This document shows positions 1 through 8,896 of a stretch of DNA of 64,000 nucleotides, piece after piece. The stretch comes from Lachnospiraceae bacterium UBA7050. Its GTDB lineage: Bacteria > Bacillota > Clostridia > Lachnospirales > Lachnospiraceae. The notes under the pieces were generated by a model. That model worked only from the letters and a program-made list of their open reading frames with translations, searched no databases and was not told the origin of the DNA. The first letter of the stretch is position 1; each line of letters begins with the position of its first letter. A program made the position numbers and the translations under genes. The stretch lies in contig DLAJ01000026.1 in assembly GCA_002493905.1 (NCBI GenBank), positions 1-64,000 of the forward strand. The letters run 5' to 3'.

Positions 1-1189
1 TACAAAAATGCTTGACCACAACAGTTTTTACATGATCCCTGCTCTCAGTACACTGTGAAAGATACGGGCATTGCGCACAGACTGTTCCCCAACTTTTATA
101 CTCCCTGTATCCGTCCCTGTTTGTTGTACGATATGTCAGCACCTGATTGCCCGGACAGATATAACAGTCATAATACTCATCATATACATACTCATATTTC
201 TTGAAGAATCCATCTCTGGTCATTGGCCTTTTGTAAGGTAAGAGAGGTTTGATCCCATCATCTATCAGAAGTTTTGCAATCGCCGGAGTTTTATATCCTG
301 CATCTGCAACCAGCGTTTCTATACCGATATCCCTGATCTTATCATACAGCCCCTTAAAAGTTCTGCTGTCATGCTGATTTCCCGGGTTGATTGTATAACC
401 AAGAATCCAGCCATTCTTATCACAGGCAGTTTCGATTGCGTAGGCAAATACATTCTTGTGCTCCCCTTTGCGGAACCATCCGCTTTCAGGATCAGTAGTG
501 CTGCACTTTATTGTTTTTGCATCTTTTGGGATGTCATCTGTGAATTCTTTGGGATCACCTCCGGTTGATGGTGTGCTGTCGTTATCATCATCGTCTTTGT
601 CTTTCTTTTCTCTCATAGGTCTCTTTCCATGAGTTTCCCTGTCTTCTTGGATTTCCTTTTTTAAGAGTTCCTCATAGAAAAGGGCCTCTTCATGGGCAAT
701 GCGTTTCTGCATCTTTTTGTTGTTGGCCCTTGCCTTTACATGAGTGGCATCCACAAAAACCTCACTGGGATCAACGAGCTTAAATTTATAACACTCCATC
801 AGGATATGGGAGAATATCTGTTCAAAAAGATCTGTATCCTTAAATCGTCTGGTATAGTTTTTTCCGAATGTAGAAAAGTGCGGCACCTTATCCATCATAT
901 CCAGGCCAAGAAACCATCTGTAGGCAACATTCACCTCGATTTCCTTACAGGTCTGCCGCATGCTTTTGATTCCATAGAGATACTGAATAAAAGGAATCTT
1001 GATCAGCATCACGGGATCCATACTGGGACGACCATTGTCCGGCGAATATTTTTCGGCTACAAGGTCATAAATGAAGTTCCAGTCAATTGCCTTGTCTATG
1101 ATTCGTAGAAGGTGATCCTGTGGTACCATGTCATCCATGCAAAGGAACTGCACCTGTTCTCTTTTTTTATCTGCATTCTGGGTCATCAT
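1..1189 (-). mobile_element. IS1182-type transposase, 3' end cut by window edge
   Basis: Reading the minus strand from the ATG at 1189 gives one open frame of about 396 codons that runs off the left edge with no stop. The N-terminal part (VPQDHLLRIIDKAID, then YSPDNGRPSMDPVMLIKI) is the DUF772-type transposase head. It is followed by FVDATHVKARANNKK with the first catalytic Asp and, further on, TLVADAGYKTPAIAKLL with the second Asp. The last visible part, VCAQCPYLSQC, is the Cys-rich insertion of IS1182-family enzymes. The catalytic Glu lies beyond the window. The frame is intact as far as it is visible, so the copy may be active. The family assignment rests on motif memory, not a search. Confidence 0.9.
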
Positions 1190-1290
1190 AAGTAGAAATA
1201 CCTGCCTTGATTTGATACTTCTATTATACCAGAAAAGTACACCGAAATCTGCATAAACACTGAAGTTTACGATATTGGGCATAGAAAAAT

Positions 1291-1308
1291 CCCGCACAAA
1301 AGTGCGGG
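1291..1308 (-). terminator. Hairpin at the IS end
   Basis: A perfect 7-bp stem CCCGCAC/GTGCGGG with a 4-base loop, followed on the minus strand by ATTTTTC. It has the form of a terminator for transcription entering the transposase from the right, a usual shield at IS ends. The true IS terminus is probably close to 1320-1327. Confidence 0.55.
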
Positions 1309-1325
1309 ACTTTGTCTACAGTCTG

Positions 1326-1358
1326 AAACGCTCTCCATTCAAGTGATGGAGAGCGTTT
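1326..1358 (+). terminator. 13-bp hairpin beside the IS end
   Basis: The arms 1326-1338 and 1346-1358 (AAACGCTCTCCAT/ATGGAGAGCGTTT) pair over 13 bp with a 7-base loop and are followed on the plus strand by a short T run. No plus-strand gene is seen upstream in the window. It may be an old terminator into or beside which the IS inserted. Confidence 0.5.
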
Positions 1359-1592
1359 TTCATGGCATACAAAGAAAAGCAAAATCTATAGCTTTTCCAT
1401 ATCACACATTTCCGCTTTCGACGGCATATCTCAGCCTACAGGATTACACTGGAAACAGAATGAGTTTTACAGTCAGAAATACAAGAATCATTTTAATTTC
1501 AATGGATCAAGTGAAAAGAATACGGATTAAAAGAGATCTGAAACAGCAGGCTCACTCCCTGCCATACCCAATTATAAGACAAGCAGAGATAA

Positions 1593-2120
1593 TTAAAATC
1601 GGGAATTATACTTATCACATATGTGCTCCAGTTTCACAAAATCAAGGCATCTTGCCTTCCCTTTATATCCAGCTTCGCTTCGGCACAAATTATATAAGCA
1701 GTTCGCCTTGTTTACGATTATTTCCTGGTTTTTTCTGCACCATGATAATTCATCTATGCACAACTGCTTATAGTGCTGTTCACCTGCGGAATCATTCATG
1801 TCAGGTTTTAGATTGACTTTGTATATTTGTGCCTCCTCAACCGGAATCATAAGATTATAGTTTAGGACACCAATCAGCTTGCCCTTTCTATCAAATATCT
1901 TGTCAAAATCAGCCCGTGGTTTCATCTTTATATGTTTTGCAGCAGCATGGGAAAGCGGGATGAGATACTTTCTGTTATTACACAAAACAATGATTCCTAC
2001 ATAAACACGATGCTGTTTCCCGATCTGCGGCGAAACAGAAGACACGTTATCGTCTGCCCTGTGCAGATTTCGTATGTATTTCATATCAATAAGGTATAGA
2101 TTTAATCTTTCCTGCCTCAT
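1593..2120 (-). CDS. Type III toxin-antitoxin toxin, ToxN/AbiQ family endoribonuclease
   Basis: A 175-residue protein of the ToxN/AbiQ/CptN family. These are RNases that cut mRNA and are held inactive by a repeat RNA made just upstream. Visible family features are the start MKYIRNLHRADDNV (YIxxLxxxDxxV), the strand RVYVGIIVLCNNRKYLIPLSH, the core GKLIGVLNYNLMIPV, and the late helix CIDELSWCRKNQEIIVNKANCLYN, as in type III toxins. The ATG at 2120 is chosen over an upstream GTG because GAGG lies 5 bases before it. The upstream layout (consensus promoter, about 90-nt RNA, perfect terminator hairpin, toxin) is the diagnostic type III arrangement. A role in phage defence or plasmid/IS maintenance is inference. 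The family call is strong; the subtype (CptN-like) is less sure. Confidence 0.86.
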   Translation of the reverse strand: MRQERLNLYLIDMKYIRNLHRADDNVSSVSPQIGKQHRVYVGIIVLCNNRKYLIPLSHAAAKHIKMKPRADFDKIFDRKGKLIGVLNYNLMIPVEEAQIYKVNLKPDMNDSAGEQHYKQLCIDELSWCRKNQEIIVNKANCLYNLCRSEAGYKGKARCLDFVKLEHICDKYNSRF

Positions 2121-2160
2121 TCGCACCTCATCATTCTTTGGTTTACAAAAACAATATAAA

Positions 2161-2188
2161 TGTGGCTATGCCATAAGGCATAGCCACA
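2161..2188 (-). terminator. Attenuator between antitoxin RNA and toxin gene
   Basis: A perfect 12-bp stem (TGTGGCTATGCC/GGCATAGCCACA, loop of 4) followed on the minus strand by TTTATATTGTTTTTG. In type III loci such a terminator ends most transcripts after the antitoxin, so that RNA exceeds toxin mRNA. Confidence 0.8.
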
Positions 2189-2254
2189 TTGTGAAACCAC
2201 CATCAGCGGTTCCAACGCTTTTACAACCTCCACTTATTAGGTAGGACTCACCTT
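2161..2254 (-). ncRNA. Putative type III antitoxin RNA
   Basis: The transcript from the promoter at 2261-2288 would begin near 2254 and stop at the hairpin 2161-2188. It starts AGGTGA-N4-TACCT-N3-AAGTGG, a layout that recalls the ToxI repeat as I remember it. Two diverged units of about 30-40 nt can be aligned: ACC-TAATAAGTGG... and ACCGCTGATGGTGG.... This is fewer repeats than ToxI (about 5) and closer to CptI (about 2). Repeat borders and folding are inference. Confidence 0.65.
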
Positions 2255-2260
2255 AAGGAT

Positions 2261-2288
2261 ATCATAGCATATAGTTCTTTAATGTCAA
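2261..2288 (-). promoter_or_regulatory. Sigma-A promoter of the type III TA locus
   Basis: On the minus strand TTGACA (2288-2283), a 16-base spacer, and TATGAT (2266-2261). It is near consensus and about 160 bases upstream of the toxin start. Confidence 0.8.
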
Positions 2289-2357
2289 TAAAAAATTGGC
2301 TTTTTCTCTCTTCCTAGGGCACAAACCATGTCAAAAGCGATATCCTCAAAGTTCCCC

Positions 2358-2709
2358 GCTCAGCGCACCTTCCACTTCCCGAACATGGTCTTTTTATATC
2401 ACAGCAGTTCTTCTTTTTCCTCCGGATGATCCCACGCTTTCTGAAGACAAAAAACTGCTTTTTCAATATCCTCCGGCACACCCAGTCCGCGTCCGTAGAT
2501 ATAACCCAGCATATACCACTTCTCCGGCCGGTTCCATTTTTTTACTCTACAAGCTCCCTCGCCTTGGTAAAATCCTGTCTTGTTCCTCTTCCTCTGAAAC
2601 AGCATCTGCCCAGAAAATCGCTGCCCCATGTACTGCCGTTCGTATTCGCATAGGTCAGAAACCCGAACGCCTTATCATAATCCACAGGGACTCCCCTGCC
2701 GTCATAGCA
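2358..2709 (-). pseudogene. Decayed partial copy of the Sel1-repeat gene
   Basis: About 350 bases match the 3' third of the intact Sel1-repeat gene at 4209-5456 almost base for base. Examples are the segments encoding GRGVPVDYDKAFGFLTYANT and NRPEKWYMLGYIYGRG. Relative to the intact gene one base is missing in the run before the AAGCTC segment near 2545, which shifts the frame after TKARELVE. A TGA replaces a sense codon after EEELL near 2399. The 5' two thirds are absent and similarity stops near 2709. It is therefore a truncated, frameshifted duplicate and not expected to make protein. Confidence 0.85.
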
Positions 2710-2872
2710 TGCCCCTGATCGGATTACATCCATACATCATGCACACACAAATTGGACAAGGTAATGGTATCCGTTGTCTTATCCATGCATAAGCCACTTT
2801 CGCGTTCTCTGCCTTCATCTGCCAAAACGGATATTTGATGACGAATATTTGATGATCATAATGATATTATAC

Positions 2873-3886
2873 TCATTGTGCACCATTTTCCCGTTTTTGC
2901 AATAACCAGTCAACGATATTATAAATTTCGATACCTTCGTAACTATATTTCGGGTGTCTGGTCCGGGCAATGATTTTTTGGGGATAAGCATCCCGGATTT
3001 GCAGTAATGGCAGACATTCTCTTTCAAGCGTTTTCTGATCCGAAATGTTGTCACTCACCTAGATATAAATTTTCTCACTCCCCTTTTGCGCCACAAAATC
3101 AATTTCCTTCTGATACGGTTTTCCGACGTACACATCATATCCCTGACGGAGCAGTTCCATACAGACCATGTTTTCATACACCCTGCCGTAATCCATATTC
3201 CTGCTTCCAAGAACGGCATATCGGATACCTGTATCACACAAATAAAATTTTTCGGAACTTTCCAGATACTTCTTTCCGCGAATATCATAACGCTTAATAT
3301 CGTAAAAAACAAAGGCATTGCACAAATATTTCATATATCTGCCAATCGTCACATGATTGGTCGTTGTCTGATTCTCTGTCAGAAGCTGACTGACCTTGTT
3401 CGGGGAAGTAAGATCACTGATATTATCCATAAGGAATTCACTCAATCTCTGTAAGACCAACGTATCCGGCAAAGAATATTTCTGCGCAAGACCTCTCGTG
3501 ACGATCGTTTCATAAACCTCTTTCATATAATTGATTCTATCCCTTTCAATCCTGTAGACGTAAGACCCTGCCAGTCCTCCCTTTACGGTATACTCTTCAA
3601 AGAGTTTTTCCCTGTCTAAAGTCTCATCGTAATACTGACAGTATTCCTGAAAACTAAACGGAAACACAGGAATCTCTATATAGCGGCCGGTAAAAAGAGT
3701 TGCCAGATCAGCACTCAATAAAAAAGCATTAGAGCCCGTAATATAAATATCATATTTTTCTTTGGAGTAAAGACTGTTGATTACCAGTTCAAATTTGGGA
3801 CACATCTGGACTTCATCTACAAACAGGTAGTTGGTTCTCCCCTCCTGATAGCGCTCCTCTACATAAGCATGAACAAGAACACGGTT
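2873..3886 (-). pseudogene. AAA_14/DUF4143 ATPase remnant
   Basis: The frame encodes the back of an AAA_14-DUF4143 ATPase. It has the Walker B-like stretch NYLFVDEVQ, then YDIYITGSNAFLLSADLATLFTGRY and a C-terminal DUF4143 part ending in a PD-(D/E)XK-like fold (KEIDFVAQKGSEKIYI). An in-frame TGA at 3887-3889 closes the frame before any Walker A loop, so roughly the first 75 residues are gone and replaced by unrelated sequence. A second lesion is a TAG in place of a Gln codon near 3056, after which the family sequence (VSDNISDQKTLERECLPLL) goes on in the same frame to 2873. The longest intact stretch (3059-3805) lacks the ATP-binding loop. A dead gene is the simplest reading. Confidence 0.8.
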
Positions 3887-4208
3887 TCAAAACATTAAAG
3901 TTTTTATTTTTTTGAAAGCGAAGCTGCTGCCTTACAATTGTTTCAGATCGTGTCTTTTGCATGAAGCAATCCTATTTATTTATGATTTTTTCGTACCCTC
4001 TTGCTTAAGTCCCGCAATGTGGATATACCGCAGGTGAGAACGCAGGAACAAATTACAGCTACCGGCTGAAAACCCTATGCAACGGCTGTTATTTTCATCC
4101 GCGCGTAATCAACCGATCTATCCGGACTCTGCATACCCCCTGCCTGAGCACCCCCTATTGTTTTCATCCACGCGTCAATCAACGAACCTTATCCGCGGTT
4201 CTACGCGC
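3887..4208. repeat. Gap with imperfect 71-base tandem duplication
   Basis: No gene is seen. Two copies of an imperfect direct repeat of about 64 bases begin at 4087 and 4158. Both start TTNTTTTCATCC and share ACGCGT/GCGCGT and AATCAAC. The second copy runs into the 3' end of the Sel1 gene. It looks like a slipped duplication of the gene end. Confidence 0.5.
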
Positions 4209-5456
4209 TCAGCGCACCTTCCACTTCCCAAACATGGTCTTTTTATATCGCAGAAGTTCTTCTTTTGCCTCCGGATGATCCCCCGCTTTCTGAAGATAAA
4301 GGACTGCTTTTTCAATATCCGCCGGCACACCCAGACCGCGTCCGTAGATATAGCCCAGCATATACCAATTCTCCGGCCGGTTCCATTTTTTTAACTCCAC
4401 AAGCTCTCTCGCCTTGGTAAAATCCTGCCTTGTTCCTCTTCCTCTAAAATAGCATCTGCCCAGATAATCGCTGCCCCATGTACTGCCGTTCGTATTCGCA
4501 TAGGTCAGAAGCCCGAACGCCTTATCATAATCCACAGGGACTCCCCTGCCTTCATAATACATGGCTCCAAGCATGTCGGAATTGTATCCCCTTGTTTCCT
4601 TGGCATTTTTGGAAGAGAGCCCTTTATCAAAGCAGGACGCGGCGTAAGCAAAATCCTTCGGCACGCCTTCTCCCTGCTCGTAGGCAGCCCCGACATAATA
4701 CCACGCGTTTCCCTCTCCTTTTTCCGCCGCCTTTTTGAACCAGTCCAGCGCGGTGGGGTTCTTCTGCCGCTGAAGCTCCAATCCGTAAGTATACATATAA
4801 TTCGGATAGCCGTACTCCGCGCCGATGCGCCTTAAGTCCTCTGCTTTTTCAGGACAGGGCGCGATCAGTCCCCGCTCCCCCTCGGTATAATAGTGCCTTA
4901 AGTTGTTCCCTCCGAAATAAACGCCGCCGCGGAACGCCTTCCACAGCCACTCCTCACATTTGGAAAGATTCTCGACACGGTAAGCCCTGTATTCTTCATC
5001 CGTAGAAAAAGAAGCTCTTCCTTTCTCTTCAATGCGCAGAAAATCCTCCCAGAAATAAGCATTGCCGATCGTGTATTGGCAGAACGCGTCCCCGTCGTAA
5101 GCTTTTTTTAGAACCTGTTCAAACGCTTCCTTCAGATTCTCAAACGGCATTTTTCTCTGTACGGACGGCGTCAGCAGTCCGCTCCGCAGCGTGATCAACA
5201 CGCCTAACGCGCTGCCCTGCTCTACCGACTTGTGCAGAAGCTTTTTCGCCATATTGTCATCCTCGGGAAATCCATGACCATCCCATACATACTGATACCC
5301 GCAATAGCATCTTGCCAGAACACAGCTGGCGTCGCCGTCTCCCTCCTCGGACGCCTTCTTAAGCAGTTCAAAGCCCTTTTGCCCCTCGCCGGCGCCCATA
5401 TCATAATAAATATACTTAAGTGCCTGCTCCACTGCATCGCTGAAAATCCTTCCCAT
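4209..5456 (-). CDS. Sel1-repeat (TPR-like) protein
   Basis: 415 residues made mostly of Sel1-type helix pairs with the signature spacing A-x2-G-x2-Y/C...G-x-G-V. Examples are AWYYVGAAYEQGEGVPKDFAYAASCF, LGAMYYEGRGVPVDYDKAF, LGRCYFRGRGTRQDF and LGYIYGRGLGVPADIEKAVLYLQKAG. There is no signal peptide or membrane segment, so it is probably a cytoplasmic protein-protein scaffold. The ATG at 5456 follows AAGGAGG by 8 bases. Its 3' third is duplicated as a pseudogene 1.5 kb downstream. Upstream it is separated from the next gene by a minisatellite. Partner proteins are unknown. Confidence 0.85.
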   Translation of the reverse strand: MGRIFSDAVEQALKYIYYDMGAGEGQKGFELLKKASEEGDGDASCVLARCYCGYQYVWDGHGFPEDDNMAKKLLHKSVEQGSALGVLITLRSGLLTPSVQRKMPFENLKEAFEQVLKKAYDGDAFCQYTIGNAYFWEDFLRIEEKGRASFSTDEEYRAYRVENLSKCEEWLWKAFRGGVYFGGNNLRHYYTEGERGLIAPCPEKAEDLRRIGAEYGYPNYMYTYGLELQRQKNPTALDWFKKAAEKGEGNAWYYVGAAYEQGEGVPKDFAYAASCFDKGLSSKNAKETRGYNSDMLGAMYYEGRGVPVDYDKAFGLLTYANTNGSTWGSDYLGRCYFRGRGTRQDFTKARELVELKKWNRPENWYMLGYIYGRGLGVPADIEKAVLYLQKAGDHPEAKEELLRYKKTMFGKWKVR

Positions 5457-5499
5457 CGATCGTTCCTCCTTTTTGGCTTTTCTTTAAGCCGTTTTTATT

Positions 5500-5757
5500 T
5501 CCTTCCTGACCTTATTACCGCCTTCTGTTTTCGATTTCCTAACAAGCTTTCTCGCTTCTTTCCGGCTTTTCTCATATTCTTTCAGACTTTCCTATTTCTT
5601 CCCGGCTTTTCTTACTTCCTTCCTAACCTTTTTATTTCCTTCCGGCTTTTCTTACTTCCTTCCAGCTTTTCTTACTTCCTTCCCAGCTTTTCTTACTTTC
5701 TTCCCGGCTTTTCTTACTTCCTTCCAGCTTTTCTTACTTCCTTCCTGACTTTCTTCT
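5500..5757. repeat. 20/21-base pyrimidine-rich minisatellite
   Basis: About ten imperfect copies of a unit like CTTCCTTCCAGCTTTTCTTA fill this stretch, with unit length switching between 20 and 21. The right end lies inside the 3' end of the gene at 5714-6931, where the unit supplies its C-terminal KEVRKAGRK. Because most units are 20 bases, the frame changes and a TAA inside the repeat ends that gene. Confidence 0.85.
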
Positions 5758-6931
5758 CCATCTGCTTCGTATCATCCCTCCATTGCGGATTTCCCGTATT
5801 GAGATACCCGTCATAAAATTCCATCAGCCACACAGCCGCCTGATTACGCGTGCCGTCAGCAGAAAAATAGCGCAGCTTATCCGTATCGGGTCTTGTGACA
5901 CCGATATGAAACCATTCCGTCTGTCCGTTTTCCCCTTCGACCACCATCCAGCAGAAGGACCTCGTATGAAGCTCCACATTACAATAACTCCCGTTCATCA
6001 GCCCTTCCGCAGCGACTTCCACATCTTCCCGCGTAAATGTCTCATGATACTGGCGCACGCCGGACGCCGCAATCAGAATCAGGCAGGGCGGCATGGACTG
6101 CTGTGTATCCTGTTCCTCTGCCTCCGGCAGAATCCATGAAGCTGAGGTATCCTCTGATGCTTCTGCCCCCGCAGCCTGCATAGAATTGTATGCCGCACGC
6201 TCCTCCTCCATAGCACGAAATTCCCGCTCGTTTTTTCTATGTTGAAAATCCCGCAGCATTTTCTCCCATTCCATCTCCGATGTACGACAGGAAAGGTATT
6301 CCTGATAGGAGCAGAAAAAAATGTCCGGCGAACGCAGTTTCAGACAATCTAAAAATGCCCGCACCTCATCCGGCTGATGAAAATCCACTCTGTGCGTCTG
6401 TTTTTGGTCATCCAGCAGATAACAGGCAATGATTCTGGAAGAGCGGACTCCGCTGCCCGTACGGTGCGTTGTAATCTGATCCCTGCCGCATGCGGCACGG
6501 ATGCGCGAAATGAGGACGGCATCATCCGAAAGAACCCATTCCTGCCCGACAGCCGCCTTGTTCCCGCCAAACCATATCCCATTTTGACTGATATCCCGAT
6601 CGACAATCCCAAATAATTCTTCTGCGCTTCGTCCGGTATCCGGTCCCGGAAGCTGGGCACGGATGGATTTTGCAAGACGGCTCTTCTCCGGAAAAAACAC
6701 ATCCCGGATACAGACTGCAAGTTCATACAAGCCAAAGGCGAATCCGGCTGCCGCAAGAGCTGCTGCCACGATAAGCGAGGCATAGTCGGTATATTCCCAA
6801 TATGTTTTATCCGATCTGAGACGGACCATAAACGTCACGCCGCAGGCAACGGCAATGAAAAAACCGATCAGCGCCGAAACAATCCGTCTTAAGCTTTTTT
6901 TCGTCTGCCGCCTGCAATCACTCTGCTGCAT
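5714..6931 (-). CDS. Membrane protein of unknown function
   Basis: 405 residues; I do not recognise the family. Two hydrophobic segments near the N-terminus (IVSALIGFFIAVACGVTFMV and SLIVAAALAAAGFAFGLYEL) suggest a two-pass anchor. A Trp-containing beta-rich region follows (IWFGGNKAAVGQEWVLSDD, then a DFHQPDEVRAFLDCL stretch), then a charged segment and a second globular part. The ATG at 6931 is chosen because GGAGGA lies 8 bases upstream. The frame extends to 7027, but that extension is encoded by a palindromic repeat element. The basic tail VRKEVRKAGRK comes from the neighbouring minisatellite, so the C-terminus is likely to vary between strains. Confidence 0.75.
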   Translation of the reverse strand: MQQSDCRRQTKKSLRRIVSALIGFFIAVACGVTFMVRLRSDKTYWEYTDYASLIVAAALAAAGFAFGLYELAVCIRDVFFPEKSRLAKSIRAQLPGPDTGRSAEELFGIVDRDISQNGIWFGGNKAAVGQEWVLSDDAVLISRIRAACGRDQITTHRTGSGVRSSRIIACYLLDDQKQTHRVDFHQPDEVRAFLDCLKLRSPDIFFCSYQEYLSCRTSEMEWEKMLRDFQHRKNEREFRAMEEERAAYNSMQAAGAEASEDTSASWILPEAEEQDTQQSMPPCLILIAASGVRQYHETFTREDVEVAAEGLMNGSYCNVELHTRSFCWMVVEGENGQTEWFHIGVTRPDTDKLRYFSADGTRNQAAVWLMEFYDGYLNTGNPQWRDDTKQMEKKVRKEVRKAGRK

Positions 6932-6956
6932 TCTTCCCGCTCCTCCGAAGCACTTT

Positions 6957-7070
6957 TTGCTGAGGAACGCGAGCAGAATCTCAAATTCTGCTCTGCGATC
7001 AATAGAATTTGTGACGCTTCGGCACAAATTCTTGGTTGAATAAATTGCTCATCAGAGAATTTATTCAACC
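6957..7070. repeat. Composite palindromic repeat element, copy 1
   Basis: Three adjacent palindromes: GAGCAGAAT/ATTCTGCTC (about 6968-6990), AGAATTTGTG/CACAAATTCT around ACGCTTCGG (about 7002-7031), and GGTTGAATAAATT/AATTTATTCAACC (about 7034-7070). The middle one recurs at 15880-15915. It lies in the 5' leader of the gene at 5714-6931. Function is unknown; it resembles REP/BIME-type elements. Confidence 0.65.
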
Positions 7071-7114
7071 TTCCCGCTCCTCCCCATAAATGCTTTTTAA
7101 CTCTTAAGACCGCC

Positions 7115-8896
7115 CTAGATCATCCAGAACATGCCCCAGTCCCAATAAATGATATTCACAATCGTGAGCGTCATGCAGACGCTGACAGCGCTGATGTATC
7201 CCTTCCGCGATTTTTTCATCGGATACGCCCTCAATCTGACAATTGCTGAAACGATCATTCCCGCCATTGCCAGCGCTGTCACAAAAACTACAAACAGAGC
7301 CGCCTGATACCCAAAATGCGTCCACTGATGAAAATTGAACAGCGTCGGTATCATGAGTGCAAAAACCGCCACCGGAATAAAGGGAAGCAGCAGCCCCGCC
7401 GTACACCACAGCCGCATCGGTTTTTTATCCTTTTTATGCCGAACCCTGTTTACCAGCCCCATAATCAGGCACCGGATGATCTGTATCAGGCAAAAAGCCA
7501 GACTTAAGACATAGAGCCCTAAGACGATCAGATCAGGCGCAATATCCCCAAATCCTACGACGAGATAATCGCCATAGGGACAGGAAATCCTGTCGATCCC
7601 ATCCGCATCTGTCCTCACGTCAAAGGATAGCGGCGGGTTTTCCTGCACAAACTCCGAAACAGAAAACAATCGGTACAGCTTTAACGGTCCGTGAAAAATC
7701 GTCCTTGCCGCCATAACCATTCCGGTATAGCCGGATGCGGTTCCCCCATACGGACCAAATAAAAGCTCCGGCATCCGGTGACAGTAGATTTCCTCGCCAT
7801 ACTGATTCGTCATAACCACCATTCCGGTATGATTTTCAAGGTCCAAAAAAAGACTGCTGCTGCAGCCCGCAGTATTTCCGCTGTGGCCGATCACATTTTC
7901 CCCGTAGGCTTCAATTGCCCAAAAACCATGATAAATTCTTGGCGTTTCTGTTTCGCCAAAATACAGGGACGGCGTAAACAACTTTCGATATGTTTCTTTT
8001 TCTTGAAATAACACGGTGTCTTCCGATAAAAGCGACTGGGCAAACTTTTGCATATCGCCGATCGTCGAAATACACATACCCGCAGGATACATGACAATAT
8101 ATGACATATTCGGCGTGATTTCCTTAACATCGCCCGTATAAATCTTTAACTGCATTCTTCTTTCTTTCACACCCGCATGATCGCTGACATCGGCGCGAAT
8201 CGAACTATCATTCATCCCCAGCGGTTCAAAAATGTTCTTCCGCACATACTCGTCATAGGACATGCCGGAAACCTGCTCGACAATATAAGCGGCAAGCGTC
8301 GTGCTCCAATTGCTGTAAGCGCAGACCGCTCCCGGCTCAAACACCTGCCTTGGCTGGACCGTCCTCAAAAACTCCTCCAGCGGTGTGATTCTTTCTTCCC
8401 TGCCCGTTGCCATGCCGACCACACTTTCCTCGAACCCGGCATTGTGGTTCAGCAGGTTCAGCATCGTGACCGGAACGTCATACGCCCTGTTTTGCAAAAA
8501 GTTTTCCGGCAGATACGTGTTAATATCCGCTTCTAAGTCTATTTTCCCCTGCTCCACAAGCTGCATCACACTGATCCATACCAGCAGTTTTGAAACGGAG
8601 CCCCATTCCATGACCGTATCTTCTGTAACCGGGATTTCGTTTTGCACGTCTATGTATCCAAAGCAGTTCTGGTAAAGAATCCCATCCCCGTTAAACACGG
8701 ACACGCTCATCCCTGCAGTCGTATCGGCATGTTCTTCGACATACTCCTCAATCCTGCTTCCAATGTCCTGCACCCCGCCCGTATTCTGCTCCTGCGCCAT
8801 GACATTGACCGGCAGAACAATCTGTGCGGCAAGCAGGCATATCATCAGGATGCCAAGTGCCATGCATTGTTTTCTGAACCGAGTACTTTGATTCAA
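7115..8896 (-). CDS. Membrane-anchored serine hydrolase, beta-lactamase/PBP4* family
   Basis: 593 residues. An N-terminal hydrophobic signal (MALGILMICLLAAQIVLPV) leads to a class C beta-lactamase-like domain with S100-V-S-K103 (SxxK), Y194-S-N196 (YxN) and a GHSGNTAG box in place of KTG. After about residue 430 come a linker and four hydrophobic segments (PDLIVLGLYVLSLAFCLIQII, LLLPFIPVAVFALMI, ALFVVFVTALAMAGMIV, and the C-terminal one). The catalytic domain should therefore sit outside the cell on a membrane base, as in FmtA/EstB-like D-amino-acid or peptidoglycan-editing esterases. The start is a TTG at 8896, supported by GGAGGAG 8 bases upstream; the next Met would cut into the signal. 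The substrate is unknown. Confidence 0.85.
   Translation of the reverse strand: MNQSTRFRKQCMALGILMICLLAAQIVLPVNVMAQEQNTGGVQDIGSRIEEYVEEHADTTAGMSVSVFNGDGILYQNCFGYIDVQNEIPVTEDTVMEWGSVSKLLVWISVMQLVEQGKIDLEADINTYLPENFLQNRAYDVPVTMLNLLNHNAGFEESVVGMATGREERITPLEEFLRTVQPRQVFEPGAVCAYSNWSTTLAAYIVEQVSGMSYDEYVRKNIFEPLGMNDSSIRADVSDHAGVKERRMQLKIYTGDVKEITPNMSYIVMYPAGMCISTIGDMQKFAQSLLSEDTVLFQEKETYRKLFTPSLYFGETETPRIYHGFWAIEAYGENVIGHSGNTAGCSSSLFLDLENHTGMVVMTNQYGEEIYCHRMPELLFGPYGGTASGYTGMVMAARTIFHGPLKLYRLFSVSEFVQENPPLSFDVRTDADGIDRISCPYGDYLVVGFGDIAPDLIVLGLYVLSLAFCLIQIIRCLIMGLVNRVRHKKDKKPMRLWCTAGLLLPFIPVAVFALMIPTLFNFHQWTHFGYQAALFVVFVTALAMAGMIVSAIVRLRAYPMKKSRKGYISAVSVCMTLTIVNIIYWDWGMFWMI

Larger units (their letters stand above)
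1190..1592. other. IS right end and gene-free gap
   Basis: No credible gene lies in this 403-base gap. It contains the transposase leader and two hairpins described separately (1291-1308 and 1326-1358). From about 1360 to the toxin stop at 1593 I see only shadow frames. Confidence 0.6.

Noticed and set aside
371..1108. Two plus-strand frames at the left edge
   Set aside because: They are antisense to the intact minus-strand IS1182-type transposase.
1343..1816. 157-codon plus-strand frame
   Set aside because: It overlaps the toxN-like gene in antisense and starts within a hairpin; no family resemblance.
5232..5816. Long plus-strand frame with FSYFLPx repeats
   Set aside because: It is the antisense of the minisatellite and of the Sel1 gene start. 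No ribosome site; the repeats explain the open frame.
6932..7027. N-terminal extension of the gene at 5714
   Set aside because: Encoded by the palindromic repeat and preceded by no ribosome site; GGAGGA lies before the ATG at 6931.
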